Positions 9,596 to 18,923 of a DNA stretch of 64,000 bases are shown here, piece by piece (within the stretch, counting starts at the first letter, position 1; each line of letters starts with the position of its first letter). The notes beneath the pieces are model-generated. The model had not been told where the DNA came from, ran no database searches, and saw only the letters and a list, made by a program, of their open reading frames with translations. The position numbers were made by a program, and so were the translations under genes. The stretch comes from Vibrio sinensis (GTDB taxonomy: Bacteria; Pseudomonadota; Gammaproteobacteria; Enterobacterales; Vibrionaceae), in assembly GCF_003605645.1 (NCBI RefSeq), contig NZ_QVMU01000008.1, forward strand, positions 1 to 64,000, written 5' to 3'.

Positions 9596-10273
9596 ATGGT
9601 GACAATGGTGAAACCTCAAACATCGATCTACACTGATCTTACCATGGACAAACAAGACGAAATCACACCTCGAACTAAGAGAATCATCTATAGACAAAGC
9701 CTAAACATATTATGTGTCTTAGCGATCAGTTTGTTGGTGATTATCTCATTACGCGTTGATGTCCTTATTCTTCATCGAGATCTGGGTGAAACATCACTCA
9801 CTGAAACGCTTCAAGCTATTATGCTGCTGGCGACCACTTACAACTTTTTCTCCCTTGCTCAAAAAATAAAGCAAGTCCGCCATGCTGCAATCCTTATTGG
9901 TGGTTTTTTCCTTGTGCTGTTCATTCGTGAAATGGACGTATGGCTGGATGTTGTAGCGCATGGTTCTTGGGTTATTCCTGCAATCATTGTAGCGATATCG
10001 GCTTGTTTTTACGCTTACCGCGGTGGAAAGAATACGGTCAATGAAATGGCAACAATTCTCGCAAAGCCAGGTATGGTCATGTTGGTTTGTGCTACCGTGT
10101 TGTTACTGGTTTTTAGTCGCCTTTATGGGATGAGCAGTTTCTGGGAACATGTCATGCAAGATAACTATCTCCGCGGTGTCAAAAACATATCTGAAGAAGC
10201 GATCGAATTATTAAGCTATAGCCTTATCGCTCTTGGTGCTTTTAAAACCAAATATTCGATGATTCGCCATTAG
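9596..10273 (+). CDS. Integral membrane protein of unknown function
   Basis: Unrecognised 225-residue protein with about six hydrophobic segments: near 35-52, 66-82, 95-108, 122-140, 155-173 and 200-215. The N-terminus is charged and cytoplasmic in appearance. The ATG at 9596 or 9605 could start it; neither has a clear ribosome site. It overlaps the 3' end of the convergent DUF218 gene by 32 bp. No catalytic motif was seen. Confidence 0.65.
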   Translation: MVTMVKPQTSIYTDLTMDKQDEITPRTKRIIYRQSLNILCVLAISLLVIISLRVDVLILHRDLGETSLTETLQAIMLLATTYNFFSLAQKIKQVRHAAILIGGFFLVLFIREMDVWLDVVAHGSWVIPAIIVAISACFYAYRGGKNTVNEMATILAKPGMVMLVCATVLLLVFSRLYGMSSFWEHVMQDNYLRGVKNISEEAIELLSYSLIALGAFKTKYSMIRH

Positions 10274-11096
10274 TTTCAGGATCGACCAAGCGATTCAATT
10301 GCGTTAATTGCTGATGCATGAGTGGCAACCATTGGGTTACGCCACTCATACCCTCGTCAGGATGAGTCTGTGCAATTGCGGATGCAATCACAGATAGCTT
10401 GTGTTCAATTTCGCTCGGCAACGACATTTGATTAAGATCTCGGAGAGTCTGTTTTGCTATCGAAAAGGGCTTGTGGTGAACTTCAACAAGAGGTCGTTCA
10501 AATGAGCCATAATACGCGCCCTCTAGATAAACACGATAAATCGTTAATCGATCAATGTATTTAAACACCTTACCCTGTATCGTCTGGTAAGGATAACTAG
10601 CCAAGTGATGTGCTGAAGCAGCGTATTCCATAGAAATCAACAAACCTTCTCGTTGGCACTCATGACAAATGCGACTCAAAAGCCCCTGCCCTTTCATTGA
10701 ATGTTCAATTTCAAATAACCTTTCCAAATGATAATCGTTTGATACTAACGTCATACGGATTGGCTCATTAGAAAAACACAGTGAAGATTCACACAATATT
10801 CGAGCCGTATTGACTATATTCTCGATGGTATTAGTGGAAGTCGATTCCAGCACTATCTGTTGGGATGGCATCAATGCAACTAACTTCGGAAAATGCTGAG
10901 AAAAATAATCATACATCACCTCAGCTTCACTCATCTCCTGACCCGTCGTGATACCACCACAAAATACCAACACTGTCGTTTGGGGATCGTATTGTTCAAA
11001 GACATCGGCCAGCATCTCGACTCGTGACACTCCCTCCGCGGTGAGTTGGCTATTGACTAAGCGCTTACCTAAAACTACGACGATTTGTTGAATCAA
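10242..11096 (-). CDS. DUF218 (YdcF/SanA-like) protein
   Basis: A 284-residue protein with a DUF218-type fold: IVVVLGKRL at the start, VFCGGIT, SEAEVMYDYF, ESTSTNTIENIVNTA and VSNDYHLERLFEIE. These match the YdcF-like pattern of a G-x-A/S-E-A segment, a T-x-x-N segment and a late DYH motif. The start is a TTG five bases after GAGG; no ATG is near. No signal peptide, so probably cytoplasmic. YdcF binds S-adenosylmethionine in vitro, but the biological role of the group is unsettled. Confidence 0.75.
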   Translation of the reverse strand: MIQQIVVVLGKRLVNSQLTAEGVSRVEMLADVFEQYDPQTTVLVFCGGITTGQEMSEAEVMYDYFSQHFPKLVALMPSQQIVLESTSTNTIENIVNTARILCESSLCFSNEPIRMTLVSNDYHLERLFEIEHSMKGQGLLSRICHECQREGLLISMEYAASAHHLASYPYQTIQGKVFKYIDRLTIYRVYLEGAYYGSFERPLVEVHHKPFSIAKQTLRDLNQMSLPSEIEHKLSVIASAIAQTHPDEGMSGVTQWLPLMHQQLTQLNRLVDPETNGESSNIWF

Positions 11097-11125
11097 AGGG
11101 ACCTCAATAGCTTGGTTTGATGGTT

Positions 11126-11160
11126 AATTGTTGATTGTTGATTGTTGATTGTTGATTGTA
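11126..11160. repeat. Tandem heptanucleotide repeat (GATTGTT)5
   Basis: Five head-to-tail copies of a 7-bp unit GATTGTT lie between the divergent DUF218 and serine dehydratase genes; the first and last copies carry single changes. A run of this sort can slip during replication and change spacing in a promoter region. Confidence 0.9.
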
Positions 11161-11279
11161 AAAGATATCGAACTTAGCCGTGACTTCACACTATTGACCT
11201 TATTCTTAGTTATTTACAAAAGCACCCTAACTGATTGACTATAATAATGAGACCTTACCGTGCAATTTGAGTGATTGTT

Positions 11280-12650
11280 ATGCTGTCGATCTTCGATATT
11301 TTTAAAATAGGTGTTGGCCCGTCCAGCTCCCATACCAACGGCCCTATGCTAGCAGGGTTTCATTTCACTCAATTAATTGAATCCAAAATCAACCAAATCC
11401 ATCGAGTTCATGTAGATTTGTATGGGTCACTTTCCTTAACGGGTAAAGGCCATCATACCGACAGAGCCGCTTTACTCGGCCTTATGGGTAATACACCTGA
11501 CGTAATTGATATTGCACAGGCTAAACTGGCACTTGAGCGCTTATTTGCAGACAACGAAATACCGCTATCAAACCAGCATATTATCGAATTTGACTACCAA
11601 AGAGACATGATATTCCACTCTGAAGCTTTGCCACTTCACGAAAATGGTATGACGATCACCGCAACTGACCAACAAGGTCATTGCCTCGCTTTCGAAACCT
11701 ACTATTCCATTGGTGGTGGATTCATCGCTACGGCGAAAGAGCTTGAACAAGGTTTAGGCGAAAACCATCGAGAAGTCCCTTACCCTTTCAAATCAGCTGA
11801 TATGCTATTAAAGCTCGCGGATCAACATGGTTATAGTATTGGTACCTTGGTCCTTGAGAACGAACGTCATCATATCACTCAATCAAAGATAGAAGATAAA
11901 GCCAATAAAATATGGCATGTCATGCATCAATGTATGGAACAAGGTTTTAATACCGAAGGAATATTAGAGGGAGGGTTAAACGTTACTCGTCGTGCGCCAC
12001 AATTACTGAAAAAACTTGAAGCCACCCCCTCACATGACAGTGATCCTTTCATTGTCATGGATTGGGTCAATCTATTCGCTTTTGCTATCAGTGAAGAAAA
12101 TGCAGCAGGTGGACAAGTGGTAACATCACCAACCAATGGCGCTGCAGGCGTCATTCCAGCGGTACTGATGTATTACCATAAATTCATCAAACCTCTCGAA
12201 ATAAAACCCCTGACCGACTTTCTCGCCGTCGCTGGAGCTATTGGAATCTTATATAAAACCAATGCCTCGATTTCAGGGGCTGAAGTGGGATGCCAAGGAG
12301 AAATAGGCGTTTCGTCATCAATGGCAGCAGCAGGGTTAACCGCATTACTTGGTGGCAGTAACGAACAAATCTGTATTGCTGCAGAAATCGCAATGGAACA
12401 TTCCCTTGGAATGACATGTGATCCTATTGGCGGTCTTGTACAAGTCCCTTGTATTGAGCGAAATGCAATGGGCGCAATTAAGGCGATAAATGCTTCACGA
12501 ATGGCTTTAAAGCGCACCAGCAAGTGTATTATCTCTCTGGATAAAGTCATCGACACCATGTATCGAACCGGAAAAGATATGAACGCAAAATATCGAGAAA
12601 CATCTCAAGGCGGGTTAGCACTAATCCATCTATCGCCACCTTGTGAGTAA
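11280..12650 (+). CDS. sdaA: L-serine dehydratase (single-chain, iron-sulfur type)
   Basis: A 456-residue enzyme that deaminates L-serine to pyruvate and ammonia. The beta domain starts MLSIFDIFKIGVGPSSSHT, and the alpha domain carries the cysteines that hold a [4Fe-4S] cluster in GCQGEIG, TCDPIGG and VPCIERN. Full length for SdaA/SdaB; the two paralogues cannot be separated by eye. I prefer the ATG at 11280 to the GTG nine bases upstream. The upstream region contains the heptamer repeat. Confidence 0.93.
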   Translation: MLSIFDIFKIGVGPSSSHTNGPMLAGFHFTQLIESKINQIHRVHVDLYGSLSLTGKGHHTDRAALLGLMGNTPDVIDIAQAKLALERLFADNEIPLSNQHIIEFDYQRDMIFHSEALPLHENGMTITATDQQGHCLAFETYYSIGGGFIATAKELEQGLGENHREVPYPFKSADMLLKLADQHGYSIGTLVLENERHHITQSKIEDKANKIWHVMHQCMEQGFNTEGILEGGLNVTRRAPQLLKKLEATPSHDSDPFIVMDWVNLFAFAISEENAAGGQVVTSPTNGAAGVIPAVLMYYHKFIKPLEIKPLTDFLAVAGAIGILYKTNASISGAEVGCQGEIGVSSSMAAAGLTALLGGSNEQICIAAEIAMEHSLGMTCDPIGGLVQVPCIERNAMGAIKAINASRMALKRTSKCIISLDKVIDTMYRTGKDMNAKYRETSQGGLALIHLSPPCE

Positions 12651-12904
12651 CTAAATCGTTAAAGTCACGTTTCAGATACTAGTGAACAGATACGCACAAT
12701 TGCTGCTTTTTTATACAACCAATAGAACAAAGAAGCATCAACGCAAACGTTTTGCATCCACTGAATTATAAAAAATGGTCATTTTCAGGGGAAAAAACGT
12801 GCATCAAATCAAATTTCTGCCATAATCCTCCGACTTTTTTAAACACCAGCATAGGTAACAATTCCAGTTGTTACTTCCATGTTAAAGTCAGTAAAGAGAA
12901 GATT

Positions 12905-14377
12905 ATGTGGAATAAGCTCAACAAGTCGATGATGTTCTGCCAAATGATGTTTGGTTTATCATTCTATGGCGTAATGGTCATTCTGACCCGATTTTTCCTA
13001 GAAGACTTAGGATACAGTGAAGCTGATACCATGATGGTTGTCGGTGCGTTCTCTTCAATTGGTCCCCTGTTTGCCATTGCTGGTGGCTTCATTGCTGACA
13101 AATTCCTCGGTGCTTATCGTTCATTAACGATCTCTTATGGTGCATTTACCACTGGCTATGCGCTGTTGGTCTTTGGTGCATCAACTACCAATATCCCTAT
13201 GGCTTTGGTTGGTATCGCATTAGCTAGTTATGCTCGAGGGCTGATGTCTCCAGCGTATCCAAGTCTTTATAAACGCACCTTTAAGAGCGAAGAAGATTTT
13301 GAAAATGGCTACCCAGTTAACTATTCGGTAAACAATATTGGCGCATTACTTGGTCAATACCTATTCCCAATGTTTGTATTGGTGATCGGTTTTCACGGTA
13401 GCTTCATGCTTTCTGCCGTTATGGCCTCTTTTGCTCTAGTAACATTAATTGTCTTCAATAAAAAACTAGTGGGCGTTGCTGCTGATATTGACCAAAAACC
13501 CGTTTCAACTAAGAACTGGATCGCTTTCATTACGCTTTCTATCGGCATGGTTGGCCTTGTGTTCTTCATGTTCTCAAACATGGATATCGGTCAGAACATT
13601 GTTTATGCCATTGGCTCAGCGGCTATTCTGTACTTCATCTCATTGATGTTTAAGTCCGGTAAATCTGATGCATTAAAGATGGGGACAATCCTCATCATGA
13701 CCGTACTTACGACTTGCTTCTTCGTTTACTATGGCCAAATGATGACATCAATGACAATGGTGACTATCAATACCATGCGTGGTGACCTGTTTGGCTTCAT
13801 TCCTATTGCTCCTGAAGCATCAATGGCAATGAACCCACTTTGGTGTATTGTTGCTGGTCCAGCCATTTCAGTGTTCTTCTCTCATTTAGAGAAGAAAGGC
13901 ATTGTGTTTTCAACTGCGACTAAGATTGGTTTCGCCTTTATTTTTACTGCGATTGCGTTCGGCATTTTGACCTTTGCGGTAATGAATGTGGGTGCGGATG
14001 TCATTATTCGTCCAGAAGTCTTCTTTGTTATTCACTTCTTCCAAGCATTTGCTGAAGTTATTGTGGGTAGTCTAGTGGTTGCCTTTATTCTTTCTGTGGC
14101 ACCAAAGCATATTGAAAACTTCTCTGTGAGTTTATTTTATATAGCGATGGCATTGAGCGGCATTATCGGTGCGGTGTTCTCGACCTCTATTGCTCTTGAG
14201 AAAGGTCAAGCCATAACACAAGAGATTGTACAAACTGTTTACGGTGACTACTTTATGCTCCTAACAGTACTTGCATTTGTTATGGTGGCGATTGCGTTTG
14301 CATCTTCAGTTATCATTCGCAAGATGCTGGCTGCTGCCCGCAAAGAAGAATGTGAAAACGAATCTGTTCAAGCGTAG
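12905..14377 (+). CDS. POT/MFS-type permease
   Basis: About 490 residues with some twelve or more hydrophobic helices. The first helices (MFGLSFYGVMVILTRFFLED, then GGFIADKFLGAYRS) resemble the proton-dependent oligopeptide transporter family, which has a GG-x-ADxxLG-x-YR motif after helix 2. The ATG at 12905 (MWNKLNKSMM) is preferred; the open frame upstream looks non-coding. Likely substrate is a di- or tripeptide, but the ExxER motif of canonical POT members is not evident in helix 1, so substrate is open. Confidence 0.78.
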   Translation: MWNKLNKSMMFCQMMFGLSFYGVMVILTRFFLEDLGYSEADTMMVVGAFSSIGPLFAIAGGFIADKFLGAYRSLTISYGAFTTGYALLVFGASTTNIPMALVGIALASYARGLMSPAYPSLYKRTFKSEEDFENGYPVNYSVNNIGALLGQYLFPMFVLVIGFHGSFMLSAVMASFALVTLIVFNKKLVGVAADIDQKPVSTKNWIAFITLSIGMVGLVFFMFSNMDIGQNIVYAIGSAAILYFISLMFKSGKSDALKMGTILIMTVLTTCFFVYYGQMMTSMTMVTINTMRGDLFGFIPIAPEASMAMNPLWCIVAGPAISVFFSHLEKKGIVFSTATKIGFAFIFTAIAFGILTFAVMNVGADVIIRPEVFFVIHFFQAFAEVIVGSLVVAFILSVAPKHIENFSVSLFYIAMALSGIIGAVFSTSIALEKGQAITQEIVQTVYGDYFMLLTVLAFVMVAIAFASSVIIRKMLAAARKEECENESVQA

Positions 14378-14402
14378 ATTCATCTGATGTATTAAACATC
14401 AT

Positions 14403-14430
14403 AAAAAACCCAAGCAATGCTTGGGTTTTT
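14403..14430. terminator. Bidirectional terminator
   Basis: A perfect stem AAAAACCCAAGC/GCTTGGGTTTTT around a short loop, with A runs on the left and T runs on the right, lies between the permease and the convergent small protein gene. Confidence 0.9.
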
Positions 14431-14455
14431 GTTTTATATGCTAGCGAGACGGTGA

Positions 14456-14806
14456 TCAATCTTGATCATAAACTCTGTACATGTAACTGACATGAACCAT
14501 TGGTTGGTAAACCAATTGGCCATTATCGGTGAGATATTCACTGACCGTCACTCTTGAATTTAAAATTTCAAACGAATGTGGATCAACACGCTCTAAACCT
14601 GTTGGCATCGAGGAACTCAGCTCCCATGAAGATTGTGAGTTCAAATCGCTCATCGCTTCATAACCCATTTCATATGCTGCTTGTTTTGAATTGGTTGGGG
14701 CACCACTGAATACAGTCGCGTTTGAAGCATTTAGAAAGTGTCCAGTACCGCTGGCCAGTGCGGCTGAACTTACTAATAGTAATGGTAATAACAGTGCTTT
14801 TCTCAT
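14456..14806 (-). CDS. Small exported protein, DUF3316-like
   Basis: A 116-residue precursor with a clear signal peptide (MRKALLLPLLLVSSAALA, cleavage after ALA). The mature protein has a repeat-free beta-like sequence ending VHVSYMYRVYDQD. I recall this size and tail from Vibrio DUF3316 proteins, an assignment made from memory. The ATG follows AGGAG. Function unknown. Confidence 0.7.
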   Translation of the reverse strand: MRKALLLPLLLVSSAALASGTGHFLNASNATVFSGAPTNSKQAAYEMGYEAMSDLNSQSSWELSSSMPTGLERVDPHSFEILNSRVTVSEYLTDNGQLVYQPMVHVSYMYRVYDQD

Positions 14807-15240
14807 AACTAACTCCTTTGTTACCTATAAAATCGAGCTGTAATTCCTCGCTCGAATATCTAAATGGTACGTAACAAAAGACCTTTATGACTTAAAATTT
14901 CTTGCACTAGTTATTCAATATTTTCGAAATAGTTGCATAATAGGCCTTAAAGTATAAAACACTGTAAATTTGGCTCAAGTTATGCAGGGCACTGAAAGCA
15001 ATGTGACCTCAGTCACTTAAAAGTATGAAAGGTACTACAAACGTTTCCTAGCTGAAGCTCATGTTTAGAGTAAATTTTCATATAGATATAAGTATAAATT
15101 ATAAAAATATCGTCCCAAACGATATCATTTCAGCGCAAATTATTGCTTAATGCCGTCAAGTAGCATTTATAAGAAACTCATGTAATAGTCAAAATTCAGC
15201 GAACACTCTTTTATCGGCGATCTAACAAACCAGATCACAA
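14807..15240. other. 434-bp A/T-rich intergenic region
   Basis: No open frame of note. It must hold the promoter of the minus-strand DUF3316-like gene and the end of the minus-strand Nudix gene. The only distinct signal seen is a CRP-like palindrome at 15002-15017. Confidence 0.5.
15002..15017. promoter_or_regulatory. CRP-like binding site
   Basis: TGTGA-N6-TCACT matches the CRP consensus TGTGA-N6-TCACA with one change. It is about 190 bp upstream of the DUF3316-like start, rather far for a class I activator site. Confidence 0.4.
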
Positions 15241-15777
15241 TCAAAGCATACCTTTTAATTTCGCAAGTCCATAAGCCGCTATAGTCACACAATCTTTGAT
15301 CTTGGCTTCAATTAACATGCGTTCGAATTCTTCAAGCGAGAATGAACGTGTGATCAAATCCTCTTCTTCACTATCTAGTTGACGTTCAACTGCGGTCAAT
15401 TGAGTTGCAAGATAAACGTGACATGTTTGATTAAGAAAGCCATAAGCAATAAATTGAGGGCCAACATACTCCATTCTCTCAGCAAGAAGACCAGTCTCTT
15501 CTCGTAGTTCACCTTTAGCTAAGTCACAGTGGTCCGCATCAGGATTGGATTCCCATGCTCCTTGAGGCAACTCCCAACAGCGTTGCTGAACGGTATAGCG
15601 ATATTGTTGCACTAAATGAATCACACCATCATCAATCGCAATAATTACCGCACAATCAGGCTTATCTACAACACCATAAATTCCCTCAGCACCACTAGGG
15701 CGTATAATTTTGTCTTCTCGGACTGTCATCCACTTATTTTGGTACACGACCTTGCTTGCTAACTGCTTAATGTCCAT
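15241..15777 (-). CDS. Nudix hydrolase
   Basis: About 178 residues from an ATG behind AGGA at seven bases (MDIKQLASK). The Nudix region reads ELPQGAWESNPDAD then GELREETGL; relative to the consensus there is a two-residue insertion and Gly replaces the first Arg, but the REETG glutamates remain. QQYRYTVQQRCWELPQG resembles NDP-sugar hydrolases. Substrate unknown. It is monocistronic between two A/T-rich gaps. Confidence 0.8.
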   Translation of the reverse strand: MDIKQLASKVVYQNKWMTVREDKIIRPSGAEGIYGVVDKPDCAVIIAIDDGVIHLVQQYRYTVQQRCWELPQGAWESNPDADHCDLAKGELREETGLLAERMEYVGPQFIAYGFLNQTCHVYLATQLTAVERQLDSEEEDLITRSFSLEEFERMLIEAKIKDCVTIAAYGLAKLKGML

Positions 15778-16136
15778 CTTTGATCCTATTAAGAATGGGC
15801 TGGAATTCATAACTACCTAAGTCGATAATAATATTCATTAACTCCCCAAAATATCAATGGATAAGATGATATCTCGAACGCACTTTAATTAAATCTAGCC
15901 TGTATAAAATGAAACTACTCGCCTGAGGATTAGATTTTTCGTGTATTAAGACAGCGATAATTCTATCGAGTCGGTATTATTCAAGATCGTGATCATCTAG
16001 CGAGGTAAATGTCTAAGGGAAAGAGACGCTGCGAACTGGCTAGCAGTGATAAAAAGTGAAACAAGCGAGACAACACACTTTCGCGTCTATCTCGCTCGAT
16101 ATATTGACAAGGGATCAATACGTTATAAGAAGAGCA
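15778..16136. other. Intergenic region, no gene seen
   Basis: About 360 bp between the Nudix gene and yjjG, both on the minus strand. It should hold the Nudix promoter and yjjG 3' end. A GCGAGA...TCTCGC inverted repeat (16065-16095) is the only structure noted; its loop is long and no U-tract follows. Confidence 0.45.
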
Positions 16137-16811
16137 TTAAGCAATTAAGATGCTTTGTAACTCATTCAGCGAGGTTACGGTATAGCTTGGGCTAATACCG
16201 TCAATTTGAGGATGGTTATCTACATTCAGCCAACAGGTATCAATACCAACATTGATGCCACCAAGGATATCTGAATGTGGGTTATCACCAACCATCAAAA
16301 CTCGAGTTTTACATGGCATACCCATTTTATCTAAAGCATGATGAAATATACCCACATCAGGCTTAGCGATCCCCACTTCCTCTGAGATGATGACATGATC
16401 AAAATAGTCCGTCATTCCTGTACGTTCCAAGCGAATAGCTTGAAGATCAACAAAACCATTGGTAATAATGCCCATTTTTGCTTGGCCATTAATCGCATCC
16501 ATCAACTCTTTTGCACCAGGAAGTAAAGTGCAGATTTCAGCCATCGCATCTAAAAATGCAGAGTTGAGTTCTGATGTTGTAGTATTTAGTTTTTCCGCCC
16601 ATTGTTTAAAGCGGATATGCTTTAGATCCGCAGCGGTTATGTCACCATTTTGATAGTCCACCCACAAAGGCTTATTCACGGTTTGATAGTGTGCAAAATC
16701 TTGTTCAGTAAAATCTATTCCTTTACGGGAAAACATCAATTGCATACCTTTTAAGGCATCAAAATGAAATAAGGTTTCGTCAGCATCAAATAGGATCCAA
16801 TCGTACTTCAT
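16137..16811 (-). CDS. yjjG: HAD-family nucleotidase YjjG
   Basis: A 224-residue HAD phosphatase with nucleophile motif DADETLF (Asp9, Asp11), motif II IITNG, and motif III/IV KPDVGIF...[10 protein letters not shown]. The [11 protein letters not shown] start is specific to YjjG, a dUMP/pyrimidine 5'-nucleotidase that helps clear non-canonical nucleotides. ATG follows AGGAG. Confidence 0.9.
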   Translation of the reverse strand: MKYDWILFDADETLFHFDALKGMQLMFSRKGIDFTEQDFAHYQTVNKPLWVDYQNGDITAADLKHIRFKQWAEKLNTTTSELNSAFLDAMAEICTLLPGAKELMDAINGQAKMGIITNGFVDLQAIRLERTGMTDYFDHVIISEEVGIAKPDVGIFHHALDKMGMPCKTRVLMVGDNPHSDILGGINVGIDTCWLNVDNHPQIDGISPSYTVTSLNELQSILIA

Positions 16812-17066
16812 AACTCTCTCCTCGATATGGTCGAGGCGATTTTAGAGAGATTCTGTATTAAAGCAAACCCAATCTTTCTCTGTTTGTCTCTCCAAAAATC
16901 TTTTCTTCTTTCTTAACACTATTCTGTTAATCCATGTTTACACTGATATTTGAGCAATTCTACGACTTATACCTAAACCACTATTGTTATGATTTAGAAC
17001 AAGCTATTAACTTCTGTTCCGTAGGACAATTTTTGACAGAAACATCATTCATCAAGGAGCTTTTTT

Positions 17067-17234
17067 ATGAAGCGATTCCTCCCATCTTCTGTAATGTTGA
17101 CGCCATTTGTCGTTAAATACTACGATAATGATGCCCAACAACAAGATGATGACACACAACTTCAAGAACCGATAACTAAGCCAGAACCTTTAGATCAAGC
17201 CAAGTACGATAGCGCACTCGACTTCCACGTATAA
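17067..17234 (+). CDS. Small 55-residue protein upstream of elbB
   Basis: A short frame with ATG six bases after AAGGAG encodes MKRFLPSSVMLTPFVVKYYD, then an acidic Gln/Asp-rich tail ending DSALDFHV. It stops 45 bp before elbB, so the two are probably cotranscribed. No signal peptide, domain or known family was recognised. The strong ribosome site and the plausible composition support a real gene. Confidence 0.6.
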   Translation: MKRFLPSSVMLTPFVVKYYDNDAQQQDDDTQLQEPITKPEPLDQAKYDSALDFHV

Positions 17235-17279
17235 CTTTAAACAGGCTTGAATTCAACTCATCTCAAAAGGACAAAACAC

Positions 17280-17930
17280 ATGAAGAAAATTGCTGTGATA
17301 TTAAGTGGTTCTGGCGTTTTTGATGGCGCAGAAATCCATGAATCAGTATTAGCACTGCTTGCGATTGAACAAAATGGAGCGACATGGCATTGCTTTGCTC
17401 CCGATATCAACCAATATCATGTTATCAATCACCGCACCGGTGAAGAGATGAATGAAACACGCAACGTCCTAATAGAATCAGCCAGAATAGCACGTGGCAA
17501 TATCTCGGATGTCGCAACACTCAAGGTTGAAGATTTCGATGGCCTGCTGTTACCCGGTGGTTTTGGCGCAGCAAAAAACCTCACTGACTTTGCCATTAAT
17601 GGGGCGCAATGCAGTATTAATACTCACGTCGCCACTGCTTGTCGTGCGTTTGCCGATGCTGGAAAACCAGCTGCCTATCTGTGCATTGCTCCTACCATTA
17701 TCCCACTTATCTACCAAGATGGCGTTAAAGGTACCGTAGGCAACGATCAAGGGACAGCTTCTGCATTTGAACAACTCGGAGGGGATCACGTTGAATGTGC
17801 CGTTGATGAGTATGTTTACGACAGTCAACACAATGTATTGTCCACCCCTGCTTATATGCTGGCCAGCACTATTTCACAAGCCGCTTCTGGTATAAACAAA
17901 GTAGTCGCTAAGTTGGTTGCCCTAGCCTAA
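17280..17930 (+). CDS. elbB: ElbB-like DJ-1/PfpI family protein
   Basis: About 216 residues beginning MKKIAVILSGSGVFDGAEIH, followed by LLPGGFGAAKNLTDFA and a Cys-containing CIAPTI segment, diagnostic of ElbB (isoprenoid biosynthesis-associated, glyoxalase III-like). I chose the ATG at 17280 with AAAAGG upstream over an earlier ATG. E. coli ElbB has weak glyoxalase activity; the physiological role is uncertain. Confidence 0.92.
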   Translation: MKKIAVILSGSGVFDGAEIHESVLALLAIEQNGATWHCFAPDINQYHVINHRTGEEMNETRNVLIESARIARGNISDVATLKVEDFDGLLLPGGFGAAKNLTDFAINGAQCSINTHVATACRAFADAGKPAAYLCIAPTIIPLIYQDGVKGTVGNDQGTASAFEQLGGDHVECAVDEYVYDSQHNVLSTPAYMLASTISQAASGINKVVAKLVALA

Positions 17931-17951
17931 TTTATAATGTACTTACCATAG

Positions 17952-17978
17952 AAACAGCCTCATATCGAGGCTGTTTTT
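17952..17978. terminator. Terminator after elbB
   Basis: Stem AAACAGCCTC/GAGGCTGTTT with loop ATATC or close and a following T run lies between elbB and the convergent secF. Confidence 0.85.
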
Positions 17979-18017
17979 CTTACGCATTTTACAATGTAAA
18001 TCATTACTATCACTGGC

Positions 18018-18920
18018 CTAAGGCGCAGTGTCTATCTCAACAGGCAAATAGTGTTTAGCTTCCAAATGTAACCATTCTGGCAATACGGTACCAATTGAAA
18101 TTGATGACCATGTACCTGATAATACGCCAATGAACATCGCTGCCGCGAAACCTTGTAACGCATCCCCACCCATAATCCATAATGCTGAAATCGTCAGCAA
18201 TGTCGTACCTGATGTCACCATGGTTCGGGAGAATGTTGAAATTACCGCTTGGTCATTAATTTCCGGTGTGGAACAACGTTGTTTCGCCACGAGCAATTCA
18301 CGAATACGGTCAGCGATGATGATAGAATCGTTCAATGAATAACCTAGTATCGCCAAGATTGCTGCAAATACCGTTAAGTTAAACTCCATTTGTGTCGCAG
18401 CGAAAAAACCAAGTACCAGAATCACATCGTGTGCTAATGCCAACAGTGAGCCACTTGCTAAACGCCACTCGAATCGGAAACACAAATAAGCAAGAATACT
18501 CAACATTGAGATCAAAAGAGCTAAGCCACCTTGATCCACGAGATCTTGTCCAACTTGAGATCCCACCATGCTGGTACTAACAACATCAACTTGATGCGAT
18601 ACTTTAGACAATATTTGAGGGATATTTGGTGCAGTTTCACCTTGTGGTGGAATTGCATAACTGATAACCCAACGACCTTCTTCGTTAGACTGACGCACAC
18701 TGACTCGCTCACCGAGTTCTGGCGTTAACAGTTTAACTAATTGATTATGACTAATTTGGTTGTCGACCTGTACTTCGGTAACCATACCACCAGTAAAATC
18801 TAAACCTAAATTCAACCCTTTAGCACCCAATGCGATTCCAGAAAGAACCATCAAGATCACCGATGCTACGCCCGTAATATAACGAATACGGCGGATATGA
18901 GCTTTTAAATATTCGACCAT
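18018..18920 (-). CDS. secF: SecF, protein translocase accessory subunit
   Basis: A 300-residue six-helix RND-type membrane protein. The start RIRYITGVASVILM and GLDFTGGMVTEVQ are SecF signatures, as is ILGYSLNDSIIIADRIRE in the fourth helix region. It starts three bases after secD. With SecD it pulls exported proteins out of SecYEG using ion motive force. The genes are not next to yajC, tgt or queA. Confidence 0.94.
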   Translation of the reverse strand: MVEYLKAHIRRIRYITGVASVILMVLSGIALGAKGLNLGLDFTGGMVTEVQVDNQISHNQLVKLLTPELGERVSVRQSNEEGRWVISYAIPPQGETAPNIPQILSKVSHQVDVVSTSMVGSQVGQDLVDQGGLALLISMLSILAYLCFRFEWRLASGSLLALAHDVILVLGFFAATQMEFNLTVFAAILAILGYSLNDSIIIADRIRELLVAKQRCSTPEINDQAVISTFSRTMVTSGTTLLTISALWIMGGDALQGFAAAMFIGVLSGTWSSISIGTVLPEWLHLEAKHYLPVEIDTAP

Positions 18921-18923
18921 GAC

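Noticed and set aside
16065..16095. Terminator or RNA element upstream of yjjG's neighbour
   Set aside because: The 6-bp stem has a 19-base loop and no U-tract on either strand.
16934..17116. 60-codon frame overlapping the small gene before elbB
   Set aside because: It covers the ribosome site of the better-supported 17067 gene and has no ribosome site itself.
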